A stretch of DNA of 23,014 nt from Enteropsectra breve (Eukaryota > Microsporidia): the NCBI GenBank assembly GCA_024243835.1, contig JALPMN010000580.1, forward strand, positions 1 to 23,014. The letters are read 5' to 3'. A program made the translations under genes and the position numbers. How positions within the stretch are numbered: position 1 is the stretch's first letter; each line of letters starts with the position of its first letter. Shown in pieces: positions 1 through 8,316 of this stretch. The notes under the pieces were generated by a model, which was given only the letters and a program-made list of their open reading frames with translations, was not told the origin of the DNA and made no database searches.

Positions 1-34
1 TCATTTACTTACTGGCTGTATGTTGATTTATTTT

Positions 35-40
35 TATAAA
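35..40 (+). promoter_or_regulatory. TATA-like box of the cyclin gene
   Basis: TATAAA about 30 bp before the ATG at 71. A CCC motif (about 54-56) and AAATTT (62-67) lie between it and that ATG. The same arrangement precedes other genes here and supports the start at 71 over the in-frame ATG at 20, which lies upstream of this TATA. Confidence 0.5.
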
Positions 41-70
41 GAGGTGTTTTCAGCCCACACAAAATTTGTA

Positions 71-769
71 ATGGATTTAGAGAGTTGCACAAGATGGGAG
101 GAATATTTCAGCCTAAAAGAAAAATTATCAGATGCAGACATGCGTGGAATCAGATTCATCTGCAAAAAGCTGTTTCTCCCACAAAAAACACATGCTGCGA
201 TTCAGTATCTGTATTTTGCATCTAAATTCGGCCTAAACGTAGAGCCAGATGACATCGTTCTGTTTACTTCTTGCATAGATCTGGCATGCAAGGTGGGAAA
301 TGTTTTCAGAGGAACTGAGAAAATACTGGCAGTGGTGGCGGACTACTGCGAAATGAAAATCGACGAGACGATCTTAGAGCTGTATTACAACTGTATAAAC
401 AAGACTCTTGTTGATATATGCACACTATTAGACTTTAATCTGGAGCTTCCTGATTTTTACACAACGCTAGAAAATGCGTGCAAATCCTGTGATGCACCAA
501 CAATCACCAAGAAACGGTGCTGGGTATTTTTAAACGACGTGCTTACTCTGCCCATAAGCCTGTTTGTGCACGAAAAAGAAATGGCTGCAGCGGTGCTTAT
601 TATGGAAAATATGATTGCAGATTCAAATGAAGATGACGAACAATGGAATGATGAGCAGTTTTCTTCCATCATGGCACAGCACAATATGCAGAGTCTTGAG
701 GCGCAACATATAAAATTTGTAATTAGCGAGCTATATAAACTGTATGCTGCACAAAGGGAATACTGTTAG
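71..769 (+). CDS. Transcription-type cyclin (cyclin K/T/L/C-like)
   Basis: A 232-residue protein built as two cyclin folds. Residues 8-20 (TRWEEYFSLKEKL) resemble the lead-in helix of cyclin K/T, which normally reads W-Y-F-T-R-E-Q-L. The first box covers about 25-90, with LPQKTHAAIQYLYFASKFG and the LA-x-K motif near 71-74 (LACKV). The second covers about 98-185 and includes W151-x2-L-N-D. In this family such cyclins activate CDKs that phosphorylate the RNA polymerase II tail; the exact partner (CDK9/12/8-type) cannot be told. The frame is open to the window edge and has an ATG at 20, but the TATA box at 35-40 and CCC/AAATTT motifs favour ATG 71. The gene converges on the Exo70-like gene. Cyclin identity is fairly secure, the subfamily is not. 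Confidence 0.72.
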   Translation: MDLESCTRWEEYFSLKEKLSDADMRGIRFICKKLFLPQKTHAAIQYLYFASKFGLNVEPDDIVLFTSCIDLACKVGNVFRGTEKILAVVADYCEMKIDETILELYYNCINKTLVDICTLLDFNLELPDFYTTLENACKSCDAPTITKKRCWVFLNDVLTLPISLFVHEKEMAAAVLIMENMIADSNEDDEQWNDEQFSSIMAQHNMQSLEAQHIKFVISELYKLYAAQREYC

Positions 770-1205
770 ATAAACTATTTTAGCGCTGTATTTTACGACT
801 TAAATGCTATTAAAAAGTACCTTTCTTCTTTTACCAAAAATATTAAGTTTGCTTGTGATTTGATGCAAGTAAAACGCTATAATTCTCAAGTATAAATAAT
901 TAAATATGGATGTTATGAAACTTCTTACTCATAAAAATTATCGCTATGTCGTTCAAAGGACATATGTCAATAGAAGCACAGAAAAACAACATCATTTTGC
1001 AATATTAATGTGGCATTTGTAGTCATAGTGAACATAAATGCCTTATATAAGTCTACATATGGCCAAATACTCTTTGAAATAGTTTCAAAAAATCAATATG
1101 CGGTATAAAAATTATAAGTATTTAAATAACGCCAAAGCTATGCATTCAGAATGCTGTTTTTAAAATAGTGAGGATGAAATAAAACTCACACCAAATTCAA
1201 AAGCG
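770..1205. other. Intergenic region between two convergent genes
   Basis: AT-rich 436 bp shared by the 3' ends of the cyclin and the Exo70-like gene. A TATAAATA (891-898) precedes a 38-codon + strand ORF (906-1022). A TATATAAG near 1040 is followed by an even shorter ORF. I cannot support either as a gene and see no RNA gene or repeat. Confidence 0.5.
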
Positions 1206-2696
1206 TTAGTCTTGCCTGTAGGCATTTTGTATCGCAACGATTGTATCCTTGTCCTGAATGTGAAAGCCCTTAGCCATCACAATATTCTCAACAATCGATG
1301 CAATTTGAGAAACAACGACTTTTCGCGTGTCCTCAGGAAGTTTGTATTTTTTGGTCTTTTTGAGTTCGCTGAGGATAAGCGAATTGAACTCAGCAGTATT
1401 TTTGGCTGGCTCTAAGTTCACTCTCCACATTCCTGTTAAAATCTGGGCATATTTGTCGACCACGGCCTTTATTTCTTTTCCATCAATATCCTGCAGAATT
1501 CCACGAAACACACAGCAGTTGTTTAGCATATAAATAGCCTTCTGCTCATTCTTAAGTCCCACGCTGAGACGCTTTGCCTTTTGAATGCACTTCTGCCCGA
1601 AATTACTTCCCAGGTCCTTGTGCCTGTGAACACCGAACGAGCGCCCTTTTTCCTCGACCCATTCTTTTTTAACCTCTTTGTGGCTGTCCATGGCCTGCAG
1701 TACCTCCACCATCGTTTGAAGAGGATCTTCCGTTCCCAAGTTTGGGCACGGCCGACTCAGGCGCTCCAAATCAGCGAAAAACTGTATAAAGCAGTCCAAG
1801 ATTAGTTTGTTGATCTGCTTTTTAAACACAAAAAGGCTTTCAAGTTCTTTTACAACGGGCCCGTCTGTGTGTCTCAAGTTGCTGTGCAGGGCGATGAGCA
1901 TCTGAATGTGCGTTGCTGAATTTTCTTTCTGTATCTTTGCAAGAGCATTTCCGATCGCGGAGTTCAGGTCAATTAAAATCAGTTTTATCAAGCCAACATT
2001 AATATTCTGAGCAGCCCTTGCTCCCAATATCCTGATGTTTGTGTTTGTGATGTTGTTTAAAAATCCTGTTAGGTTTTCAGTCTGTTCCACAAGCTCATCA
2101 ATATTGCTTTTGCCTTTATCGAAGCCAAGACGTTTGTGCGCCTCAAAGGTGTATCTTCCCAGGAAGTCCTTGACATTCGTATTCTGCAGCAGGAAGGCTG
2201 CATACTGGGGAGCATGCTTTACTATTTTCGGAAGCTTGGACAGCGAGTTCAAAAATGCCGCTTTTATAAATCCAATCAGCTTAGTGCTGGTTTCTTTGAT
2301 GCTCTTCTGCAGAGCCTCAACAATATTCACACCCTCATACTCATCAAGCACCTTAACCGTATCCTGCAGCTTTAATACTTTGTCCAGCATCCCAATCTTT
2401 TCAAGTTTTTTTATTTTAATTTTGTCTTGTTCCATGCTGCCCAGTCCTGATTTGTCTATATCTATCTTTATCTTTTCAAATACTTTATTTGATTCAATAT
2501 AACTGCGGTAGAATGCGAGAAGCTGCTCAATGTTTTTCTTAGGCACAATATATTGCTTGAAATTTCCAAGCACCTTGTAGTCCGTATCATGGAGCCGTAG
2601 AATGAGGTTTGTAGACATGTCATTTATAGTTTTTGAGGCGCTTGAAAGGAGTTTTAAGTATCTTTGGGCATCTTCAGCGTTTTTCTGGTTGTCCAT
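1206..2696 (-). CDS. EXO70: Exo70-like exocyst subunit
   Basis: A 496-residue, all-helical, soluble protein. The N-terminus (about 1-110) follows the Exo70 pattern: a helical segment, then N-I-L-R-L-H-D-x-D/Y-K-V-L, an IVP turn (residues 50-52, human 'IIPVHKQTENL' type) and a helix rich in YRSY. The last 110 residues match the Exo70 C-domain: Y-M-L-N-N-C-C-V-F-R-G-I-L (human L-H-N-N-Y-N-Y-I-L), a Y-x5-M-W-R-V segment, and an L-K-K-x3-Y-K-L-P-x2-T-R motif. Exo70 binds PI(4,5)P2 and Rho/Cdc42-type GTPases to tether secretory vesicles at the plasma membrane. At 496 residues it is shorter than the usual 600-650. A CCC motif (2702-2704) lies 5 bp upstream of the ATG. The call rests on pattern, not strong identity; another CATCHR-type tether is the main alternative. 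Confidence 0.55.
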   Translation of the reverse strand: MDNQKNAEDAQRYLKLLSSASKTINDMSTNLILRLHDTDYKVLGNFKQYIVPKKNIEQLLAFYRSYIESNKVFEKIKIDIDKSGLGSMEQDKIKIKKLEKIGMLDKVLKLQDTVKVLDEYEGVNIVEALQKSIKETSTKLIGFIKAAFLNSLSKLPKIVKHAPQYAAFLLQNTNVKDFLGRYTFEAHKRLGFDKGKSNIDELVEQTENLTGFLNNITNTNIRILGARAAQNINVGLIKLILIDLNSAIGNALAKIQKENSATHIQMLIALHSNLRHTDGPVVKELESLFVFKKQINKLILDCFIQFFADLERLSRPCPNLGTEDPLQTMVEVLQAMDSHKEVKKEWVEEKGRSFGVHRHKDLGSNFGQKCIQKAKRLSVGLKNEQKAIYMLNNCCVFRGILQDIDGKEIKAVVDKYAQILTGMWRVNLEPAKNTAEFNSLILSELKKTKKYKLPEDTRKVVVSQIASIVENIVMAKGFHIQDKDTIVAIQNAYRQD

Positions 2697-2868
2697 TTTA
2701 AGGGCTCTTTACTAACAAACTGGAAGTTTGATAAATTTCCGTATATTCAAAAATATTTGCAGAAAACTACAAATAATATACAGAAAACTAGAAATAGGTG
2801 GAAAAATAAAGAAAATATATCTGAAATGACATATGGTGTTAAAATACATTCCATTTATTAATCAGTTC

Positions 2869-4518
2869 TTAAAGGGTGCTGATAAGCGGGCGAAGGTCCT
2901 CACTCTTTTTGCCGCGTTTTTGCAGGTCTTTAACCTCCTTCATTGCAAAAATAATTAAAAGCCCAGTATTAATCAGAAGAATGACAACCAGCGCAATGCC
3001 TACGCCCGAGGTATTCGCATCAAAAAAATATGTCGCATTTCGCCAGTTCTTTTGGTCAAATGCAATTAAAATGGAAGTGTTGGGAAGAAGCACATCTTCA
3101 AAAATGCACGAAGAAAGCTCCGTGTTGTGGTAGTTTATCTTTGCCACCAGCCTGTGAATAAAGAAATTTGTTGTGTCGGTGAAAACAACAGTGCCTGGAT
3201 TCTCTAGCGCTGGATACGAAAGATACACGTTCTGAAATGCTATGAATGGCTCTCGGCTCTCGTCATATTTACAGTAGAAAGAGGCAGGTATGGGAATTCC
3301 ATTTTTCTTGGCATCTGCTCCAACAACACAGATTTTCATAAAGCAGCCGTCCTTTGCAGAATCCAGCTTATGCACCCTCATTTCTATACTACCGTTGTTG
3401 ATCGCCATGATTTGCACTGTAATTTCTCCTTTTCCTTCGCAGTCAGCGACAGAAACATTCAGGATATTGTCGATAGCTGCCAAAACAGCACTTTCCTGCT
3501 CTTCCGTTCGCAGCTTATCATCAGCCAGTGTTACTTTGTATCCCACGACTCTTCTCTTATTATTGTTCGAAAGGTAATTAACCATAATATGATCATTTCC
3601 TTCATCAAAGAAATCAATATATTTTAAGCCACATGGAAGGCCGTGTTCATCTTCAAATAGTGGACTAAATTCCTCATTGTGTGTAATCTCAACACTCCTT
3701 GCCTCATATTCATTCGTTGTCGTTTCTGCTGCATTTTTTGAATAATTTTTGTTTTTCAGTGCGTCAACTACCTCTTCTGTTATTTTGATATTATTTTTCG
3801 TGTGAACATTGAGTATGAGACTGCCATTTTCTTCAGACAAGTAGAGGATGCTAAGACCAGGAATATTTTTTAAAACTGCGTATGAAACAGCACTTATCTT
3901 TCTTGGCACAGGAATACTGAACAACGGTATAAGCGCATTCTTCTTCAGCTTATAAACCTGCAAAACCGTCACTCCTGAATCTTCGAGATTCAGAACAATG
4001 TTAGGCTCTAAGTCGCCAGTCATATCGATCATTGCAGAGGAATGTGCTTCTGAAAATTTGCCTGCTAGACGCATTGGGCGTATTTCCTGCCATCCGCTCT
4101 CGGAAACAGTGTGAAATCCAATCTCAGTTTCAGACATCTGCCAGCCAAAAATGAACTCGAGAGTTTCTGGGTCATTTAGCACAATAGGCATCCTTTTAGA
4201 GGACATTTCTTGGATGCCTGGATACTCATTTTGTCCGTTCCTGATTCTGAAGTAAAACTCTTTATTTTCTTCTTCTACCACAAAATGGGACAGCTTGTCA
4301 TCGCCCAAAAAGTGTCTCGATACAACATTCACAATTTTTCTTTCTCCTTTGGAACTTAGTATATTTGTTGGGTTTTTGTTTGTTAGGCCTTCTAGCGACG
4401 AAAGAGTGCTGTTGCTGGCGGTTCCTATCATCTCGCTCTGGTCATTGCTGTGAAAGGCCATGTACTCGAAAATATTGAAATTTAATATTGTGGTGACAAT
4501 CTCTCCAATAGGCAGCAT
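2869..4518 (-). CDS. ITFG1/TIP (Linkin)-like type I membrane protein, 5' end uncertain
   Basis: The extracellular or lumenal part is a degenerate beta-propeller of the FG-GAP/integrin-alpha type, with the repeat-like segment HSSAMIDMTGDLEPNIVL and a second Asp-rich one (IDFFDEGNDHIMV). Near the C-terminus the segment LLPNTSILIAFDQKNWRNATYFF resembles the ITFG1 motif 'IPNSQLIVIPYP...W.A.L'. It is followed by one membrane helix (about 21 residues, VGIALVV...LLIIFAM) and a 23-residue basic cytoplasmic tail. About 550 residues against about 610 in animals. Animal ITFG1/Linkin is a cell-surface adhesion-related protein reported to bind RUVBL proteins and tubulin. The first in-frame ATG (4518) leaves no proper signal peptide. 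The likely true initiator at 4561 is out of frame by one base (see findings). Family call moderately firm, role here unknown. Confidence 0.6.
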   Translation of the reverse strand: MLPIGEIVTTILNFNIFEYMAFHSNDQSEMIGTASNSTLSSLEGLTNKNPTNILSSKGERKIVNVVSRHFLGDDKLSHFVVEEENKEFYFRIRNGQNEYPGIQEMSSKRMPIVLNDPETLEFIFGWQMSETEIGFHTVSESGWQEIRPMRLAGKFSEAHSSAMIDMTGDLEPNIVLNLEDSGVTVLQVYKLKKNALIPLFSIPVPRKISAVSYAVLKNIPGLSILYLSEENGSLILNVHTKNNIKITEEVVDALKNKNYSKNAAETTTNEYEARSVEITHNEEFSPLFEDEHGLPCGLKYIDFFDEGNDHIMVNYLSNNNKRRVVGYKVTLADDKLRTEEQESAVLAAIDNILNVSVADCEGKGEITVQIMAINNGSIEMRVHKLDSAKDGCFMKICVVGADAKKNGIPIPASFYCKYDESREPFIAFQNVYLSYPALENPGTVVFTDTTNFFIHRLVAKINYHNTELSSCIFEDVLLPNTSILIAFDQKNWRNATYFFDANTSGVGIALVVILLINTGLLIIFAMKEVKDLQKRGKKSEDLRPLISTL

Positions 4519-4543
4519 GGGCAAAACAAAATCCAGAAAAAAA

Positions 4544-4561
4544 TTACTTTGATAATTTCAT
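4544..4561 (-). other. Out-of-frame start and stop (AAG TAA T) before the ITFG1-like frame
   Basis: ATG at 4561 opens five codons (MKLSK) and stops at TAA 4546-4544. Skipping one T at that stop would join it to the downstream frame, which reads FFLDFVLPMLP next, a good signal-peptide core. A TATATATA lies 30 bp before this ATG. This may be a +1 frameshift site, a mutation or an assembly error. Confidence 0.45.
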
Positions 4562-4590
4562 GATGATGTATTTAACAATGTAAGTGGCAG

Positions 4591-4598
4591 TATATATA
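4591..4598 (-). promoter_or_regulatory. TATA box of the ITFG1-like gene
   Basis: TATATATA ends 30 bp upstream of the ATG at 4561 and 73 bp upstream of the in-frame ATG at 4518. The first spacing fits the 19-31 bp seen for other genes in this window. Confidence 0.5.
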
Positions 4599-4660
4599 GC
4601 ACTGTGTGGGCAAAGCATGTGAAATACACAAACAGATACAAAGACTCGCAGTTAATTAAT

Positions 4661-4752
4661 AAATTTGCTATTTATAGCTAAGCCACAGGAAACACAGCTT
4701 TTTCTGAAAGCAGCATTTTGTTTATTTTGGATTAGCTATAAATAGCAATATT
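4661..4752. repeat. Inverted repeat, 17-bp perfect core arms
   Basis: Left core TTGCTATTTATAGCTAA (4665-4681) and right core TTAGCTATAAATAGCAA (4732-4748) are exact reverse complements, 50 bp apart. Similarity extends to 25-bp arms (4661-4685 and 4728-4752) with three mismatches. Each arm also holds a near-palindrome GCTATTTATAGC. It could be a tiny MITE remnant, a paired regulatory site or a hairpin in the RPT5 3' region. Confidence 0.7.
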
Positions 4753-4893
4753 ATTATTTAAATAACCTTGCATGAGTATGTTTCTCTACGACATTTATTA
4801 TGATTAATTAAATAAAATGCTTAATGGAATATAAATAAGGCATTGCTTAATTTAAAAATTTTAAAAAAAATATAATCACTTTTCAACTTTTAT

Positions 4894-6111
4894 TTATGAA
4901 AAATACTGGATGGTAGACTTCTTCTTGGCCAACACCTCGCTTATGCCCGTTATAAAATCTGTCTGATTTATTTCATTTTTGCTTTTCCGGATGGCCGACA
5001 TTCCAGCCTCAATGCACACGGCCTTGCACTGTGCACCGTTGAAGCCCTCAGTTGACCGTGCAATCTCGTCTAAATTAACGCCTGTTGCAAGGGTCATTCT
5101 GCGTGAGTGAATTTGCATGATGCGCTTGCGCCCCTCTGTGTTCGGCAGCGGGAACTCGATTTTTCTGTCGAGTCTTCCAGAACGCATCAGCGCTGGATCC
5201 AGAATATCCACTCTGTTTGTTGCAGCAATCACTTTAATGTCATTGTTGGCACTAAACCCGTCAAGCTCGTTAAGAAGCTCGAGCATCGTGCGCTGCACCT
5301 CTCGATCGCCTGTTTTGTCAGATGCCGCTCGTTTAACACCAATGGCATCAATTTCATCAATGAAAATAATGCACGGCTTTTTCGTTTTGGCCAGTGCAAA
5401 GGCATCACGCACAAGCCGCGCTCCGTCTCCAATGTACATCTGAACCAGCTGAGGGCCCGCAAGCTTCAAAAACGATGCGTTTGTTTTTGCTGCACAGGCA
5501 CGTGCCATGAGTGTTTTACCAGTTCCTGGCGGGCCATACATAAGAACGCCTTTGGGTGGCACGATGTTCAGCCTCTCAAATCGTTCAGGGTGGATCAGCG
5601 GCAGAACGATGGCCTCATTTAGTTCCTCGATTTGTCTGTCAAGGCCTCCAATGTCCTCGTAGGTCTCGTCTGGCTTCACATCAAGCTCCATAGCCATCAC
5701 CTTGCTGTCGTATGCTGGTGGCAGCTTTTCAAAAATAATATTTGTTTCTTTGTGCAGTGCAACCATATCGCCTGGCCTGAGATCTCCCGCTGGAACAAGC
5801 CCAAGCATGTCGAGGTAGGAGGTCTGTCTCGTTGATGTGAGAACCACGCCCTTCTCTTCTTCAAATATCTCAACGACATTTCCTACAAGATACGGGAGGC
5901 ATTTGTTAAGCTTCACCTTTGATATGTCCTCGGCAATCATCGCAGACTTGTTGTTTATCTCATTCTCCACGCTGTACAGCTCACTTTTGAGGAATCTTAT
6001 TTCTGAATTTATCATCCGTGTTTTCTCTTGGATGCTTCTCAGAGGCATCTTTTCGATTGTTGGATCTATTTCTTTGAGCTTCTCCAAGAAAGACATTGGG
6101 GCACCAAACAT
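4894..6111 (-). CDS. RPT5: 26S proteasome regulatory ATPase Rpt5 (PSMC3)
   Basis: One of six AAA+ subunits of the 19S base that unfold ubiquitylated proteins and feed them into the 20S core. Order: N-terminal coiled coil (about 25-55), OB fold (about 70-130), AAA domain from about 150. Walker A is GPPGTGKT (193-200), Walker B IIFIDEID (248-255). The second region of homology runs [20 protein letters not shown] with arginine fingers at 310 and 313. The paralogue is fixed by Rpt5-type segments: the [11 protein letters not shown] linker, [29 protein letters not shown] and the [11 protein letters not shown] tail. 405 residues, slightly short. The C-terminal triplet is YFS, so the penultimate Tyr of the HbYX gate-opening motif is Phe. 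A TATATTTAAG lies 22 bp upstream. Confidence 0.97.
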   Translation of the reverse strand: MFGAPMSFLEKLKEIDPTIEKMPLRSIQEKTRMINSEIRFLKSELYSVENEINNKSAMIAEDISKVKLNKCLPYLVGNVVEIFEEEKGVVLTSTRQTSYLDMLGLVPAGDLRPGDMVALHKETNIIFEKLPPAYDSKVMAMELDVKPDETYEDIGGLDRQIEELNEAIVLPLIHPERFERLNIVPPKGVLMYGPPGTGKTLMARACAAKTNASFLKLAGPQLVQMYIGDGARLVRDAFALAKTKKPCIIFIDEIDAIGVKRAASDKTGDREVQRTMLELLNELDGFSANNDIKVIAATNRVDILDPALMRSGRLDRKIEFPLPNTEGRKRIMQIHSRRMTLATGVNLDEIARSTEGFNGAQCKAVCIEAGMSAIRKSKNEINQTDFITGISEVLAKKKSTIQYFS

Positions 6112-6828
6112 ATTTATTTGAAATACAAAGGACTTAAATATACGGCAGAGGACTGGAATAAACGGAGGAAGAAGAGAACTAATATAGTGAAGAAAAGAGC
6201 ATCCTTGGATAGTTATGCAATCTTTAAGTTCAAAACTAGAGGAATATTAAAAAGCAGCATTTTTAAATATAAGCTGAAGTTCGATAAAGCACACCATTGT
6301 AAAATTTCATAATAAACTTTACTGTGTTATAAATGCGTTATCTTGATCGCAAATTAATAGAGAAATAGTTATTCTCGTTAGTTTAATCTCTTTAAAGATA
6401 TCGGCAAAGAAAAACTCTTGATAAGGTTTATGTGAACAAGTTTTTTTTAAAATGAAGAGTCTTTAAAATATATGAAGTTGTATTAAAGCACAATATTTTG
6501 ATTTTAGTCTTAAAATTCAAAGATAGAGAATATGAATGGTGTCTTTTCCTTCTACAATAAAGAAGTGGCATATAGCCAATATGCTTGTTCATACAAAGTA
6601 AGTGCTTTATGCCACATGTAAAAATCTTCTTAGATTTATTTGGCACAACGAATTTCAAAATAGAAATGATTTTGAGAAACAAAAAGGTTGAATTATAATG
6701 CCAGTAACTTCACTGATATAAATATTGATTTAATAAAAGTCGTCCATTCACATTTGTCAATCCATTTTAATACATTTCTATTTCCAAGAGTAATAATGAG
6801 CTCAAAGGCCTCGCTATGTGCAACAGAA
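6112..6828. other. Intergenic region between RPT5 and GCN5
   Basis: 717 bp, the longest gene-free stretch. It is AT-rich, with the RPT5 promoter at one end and the GCN5 3' flank at the other. A - strand frame (6428-6682) lacks an ATG near its start and has no recognisable domain. The + strand frame crossing 6028-6312 is mostly a shadow of RPT5. I see no tRNA, rRNA or strong repeat. Confidence 0.5.
6133..6142 (-). promoter_or_regulatory. TATA-like box of RPT5
   Basis: TATATTTAAG on the gene strand, 22 bp upstream of the RPT5 ATG. Confidence 0.4.
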
Positions 6829-8082
6829 TTAAGAAAAGCCCCATCTTTTAATGGTATTTTCATACTTCTCCAGCAATTCATAGACGTATCTTTTCATATT
6901 CTCCCCACAGCGGTAATACTGCGTGTCTGGGTTATTGTACCTGAAGCAGTTAAAGATCATGAGATTCACATCAGAAACAAAAGACTGCAGATCAGTGTAA
7001 TACAAGTTCTTGTGCTTCAGGAATATCGTTCCAAGATCCATAGGCTTCTTTATTACAGAGAGATAGTCAGGAACTTCCTTTGGATTCACCGGCTCCAAGA
7101 ATGGCCATGCAGACTGATGGGCCTGCAGACTGCAAATCAGGAAATAAAGAAAGTCCCGGAGAACATCCTGCTTGGTTCTTCTTTCATTGAAACAGTCCTC
7201 TTCTGCCACCCTCAGCCTGTCGACAACAGTGGCCTTCTCTTCTTCCCGGTACACAATGTGATATTCATTGATATTCTTCATCTTGCTAAATATCTTCGCA
7301 CGCACTTTATCAATCAGCTCGCATTTCTTCAAGTAGTTGATCTGCTTGTGTATTTTACACTCCATGAGCGTGCCTCCTTCGTAGTCCTTGATTATACCGA
7401 TCCAAACCACCGAGCGCGGGCTGCTGGTAAATCCCTGCTTCTTGAAAAAGCCAATGGCCGAGTTGTCTGCATATGTGAGCATGTACAGGGGAGTGCTTGC
7501 CTCATAGCGCTTGGTATGCTCGTTGCTCCCGTATATATAGTCATCAATGATCTCCAAATCCCTAATAGCAAGATTCGTTTTTCTGTAGTCCTCTCCAACA
7601 TCAAGGAACTTTATAAACTGCATCTTGCAGATTTCCTTCAGGCAGTTGAACAAAAATGTGCCAAATCCGCTGATGTGAAATGCTGAATTAACGGCAAAAA
7701 ATACTATCTCGATCAGGTTATTTTCATAAAACGGCCTGAAGCATACGGCACCAACGATGATTTCCGTTCCACTGGCATCATACTCGATAAGAACTAAATT
7801 AAAATGTCTTTTGTCATACACTTGTCTGGTAATGTACTCCTTAGGCATCTTGGGCAGCATCTGCTGAAAAATATTCTTAACCGGATTAAGCTCCTCGTAT
7901 TTAATCGAGCTGTCAAAAGTTGACAAAACTTTTAAGACTTGTTTTCTCTCTACGAAAAGCGCTTTCTTTTCCTCATCGCGATGCATCTTCTGGGTTGTTT
8001 CGGTGTTGAGCAAATCCATGGGTAAATTTTTATGGTAAATTAAGTTTGAGGCAATTTCACCCCAATTACGGCACGAATCCAT
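6829..8082 (-). CDS. GCN5: Histone acetyltransferase Gcn5 with bromodomain
   Basis: Catalytic subunit of SAGA-type coactivators: it acetylates lysines on histone H3 tails using acetyl-CoA. The HAT (GNAT) domain spans about 65-245: LPKMPKEYITRQVYD, then catalytic Glu125 in LIEIVFFAV, the acetyl-CoA loop HISGFGT (136-142; Q/R-x-x-G-x-G/A with Gln replaced by His) and LTYADNSAIGFFKKQGF, IKDYEGGTLMEC. A bromodomain fills about 305-405, with WPF, the ZA loop, and the acetyl-lysine-binding Asn383 in RYNNPDTQYY. 417 residues, near the size of yeast Gcn5 (439). Oddity: about 40 extra residues (about 160-200) split the fold between the acetyl-CoA-binding helix and LTYAD. No clear TATA just upstream; a retrotransposon LTR sits 154 bp upstream in the same direction. 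Confidence 0.95.
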   Translation of the reverse strand: MDSCRNWGEIASNLIYHKNLPMDLLNTETTQKMHRDEEKKALFVERKQVLKVLSTFDSSIKYEELNPVKNIFQQMLPKMPKEYITRQVYDKRHFNLVLIEYDASGTEIIVGAVCFRPFYENNLIEIVFFAVNSAFHISGFGTFLFNCLKEICKMQFIKFLDVGEDYRKTNLAIRDLEIIDDYIYGSNEHTKRYEASTPLYMLTYADNSAIGFFKKQGFTSSPRSVVWIGIIKDYEGGTLMECKIHKQINYLKKCELIDKVRAKIFSKMKNINEYHIVYREEEKATVVDRLRVAEEDCFNERRTKQDVLRDFLYFLICSLQAHQSAWPFLEPVNPKEVPDYLSVIKKPMDLGTIFLKHKNLYYTDLQSFVSDVNLMIFNCFRYNNPDTQYYRCGENMKRYVYELLEKYENTIKRWGFS

Positions 8083-8236
8083 AAAATTCCAATGTGTGGA
8101 ATAATAATTTTTGAAATACTCACCATATTCATGAATCGATATTAATTTATTATTCTTTTTAATTGGATTTATAGCAATATTGCCGTAATATCTGTATTAT
8201 TTTCATAGACGAAAATCCTATTTGTAGGAATAAGTA

Positions 8237-8316
8237 TATCGCAATTAGCAGAAGTATTAAGATAAGACGAGTTGTTCATAGATGGGTATTTAATTAATTA
8301 GAATATTTATACGACA
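8237..8316 (-). repeat. 3' LTR of the retrotransposon
   Basis: 80 bp, identical to the 5' LTR. It follows directly on the polypurine tract. The pol stop codon (8309-8307) lies within its TATA box. It also carries a copy of the gag start (ATG at 8279), which here opens a 36-codon frame running into flanking DNA to a stop at 8171-8169. Confidence 0.9.
8304..8311 (-). promoter_or_regulatory. TATA box in the 3' LTR
   Basis: TATAAATA on the element strand, pointing toward GCN5, whose ATG lies 222 bp further on. It is the duplicate of the 5' LTR promoter and overlaps the pol stop codon. Confidence 0.5.

Larger units (their letters stand above)
4562..4893. other. Intergenic region between ITFG1-like and RPT5
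   Basis: 332 bp, AT-rich, with no credible ORF. It holds the TATA box of the ITFG1-like gene at one end and the 3' end of RPT5 at the other, plus the inverted repeat at 4661-4752. Confidence 0.6.

Noticed and set aside
20..70. Upstream in-frame ATG for the cyclin
   Set aside because: It lies before the likely TATA box; the ATG at 71 has the usual start context. The upstream start cannot be fully excluded, since the frame is open to the window edge.
906..1022. 38-codon + strand ORF with a TATA-like box just upstream
   Set aside because: Too short, the TATA is only 7 bp from the ATG, and there is no recognisable similarity.
4516..4561. A short 5' intron as the explanation for the ITFG1-like start
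   Set aside because: GTAATT after AAA could be a donor, but no convincing branch point or acceptor follows, and splicing would remove the hydrophobic core instead of restoring a signal peptide.
5107..5622. A 171-codon + strand ORF inside RPT5
   Set aside because: Antisense shadow of the conserved AAA domain.
6428..6682. A 84-codon - strand ORF in the RPT5-GCN5 gap with several Cys and His
   Set aside because: It begins at a TTG with no nearby ATG, has skewed low-complexity composition, and its Cys/His spacing matches no zinc motif I know.
6688..7686. A 332-codon + strand ORF across GCN5
   Set aside because: Most of it is antisense to the well-supported Gcn5 coding sequence, and its translation shows no domain.
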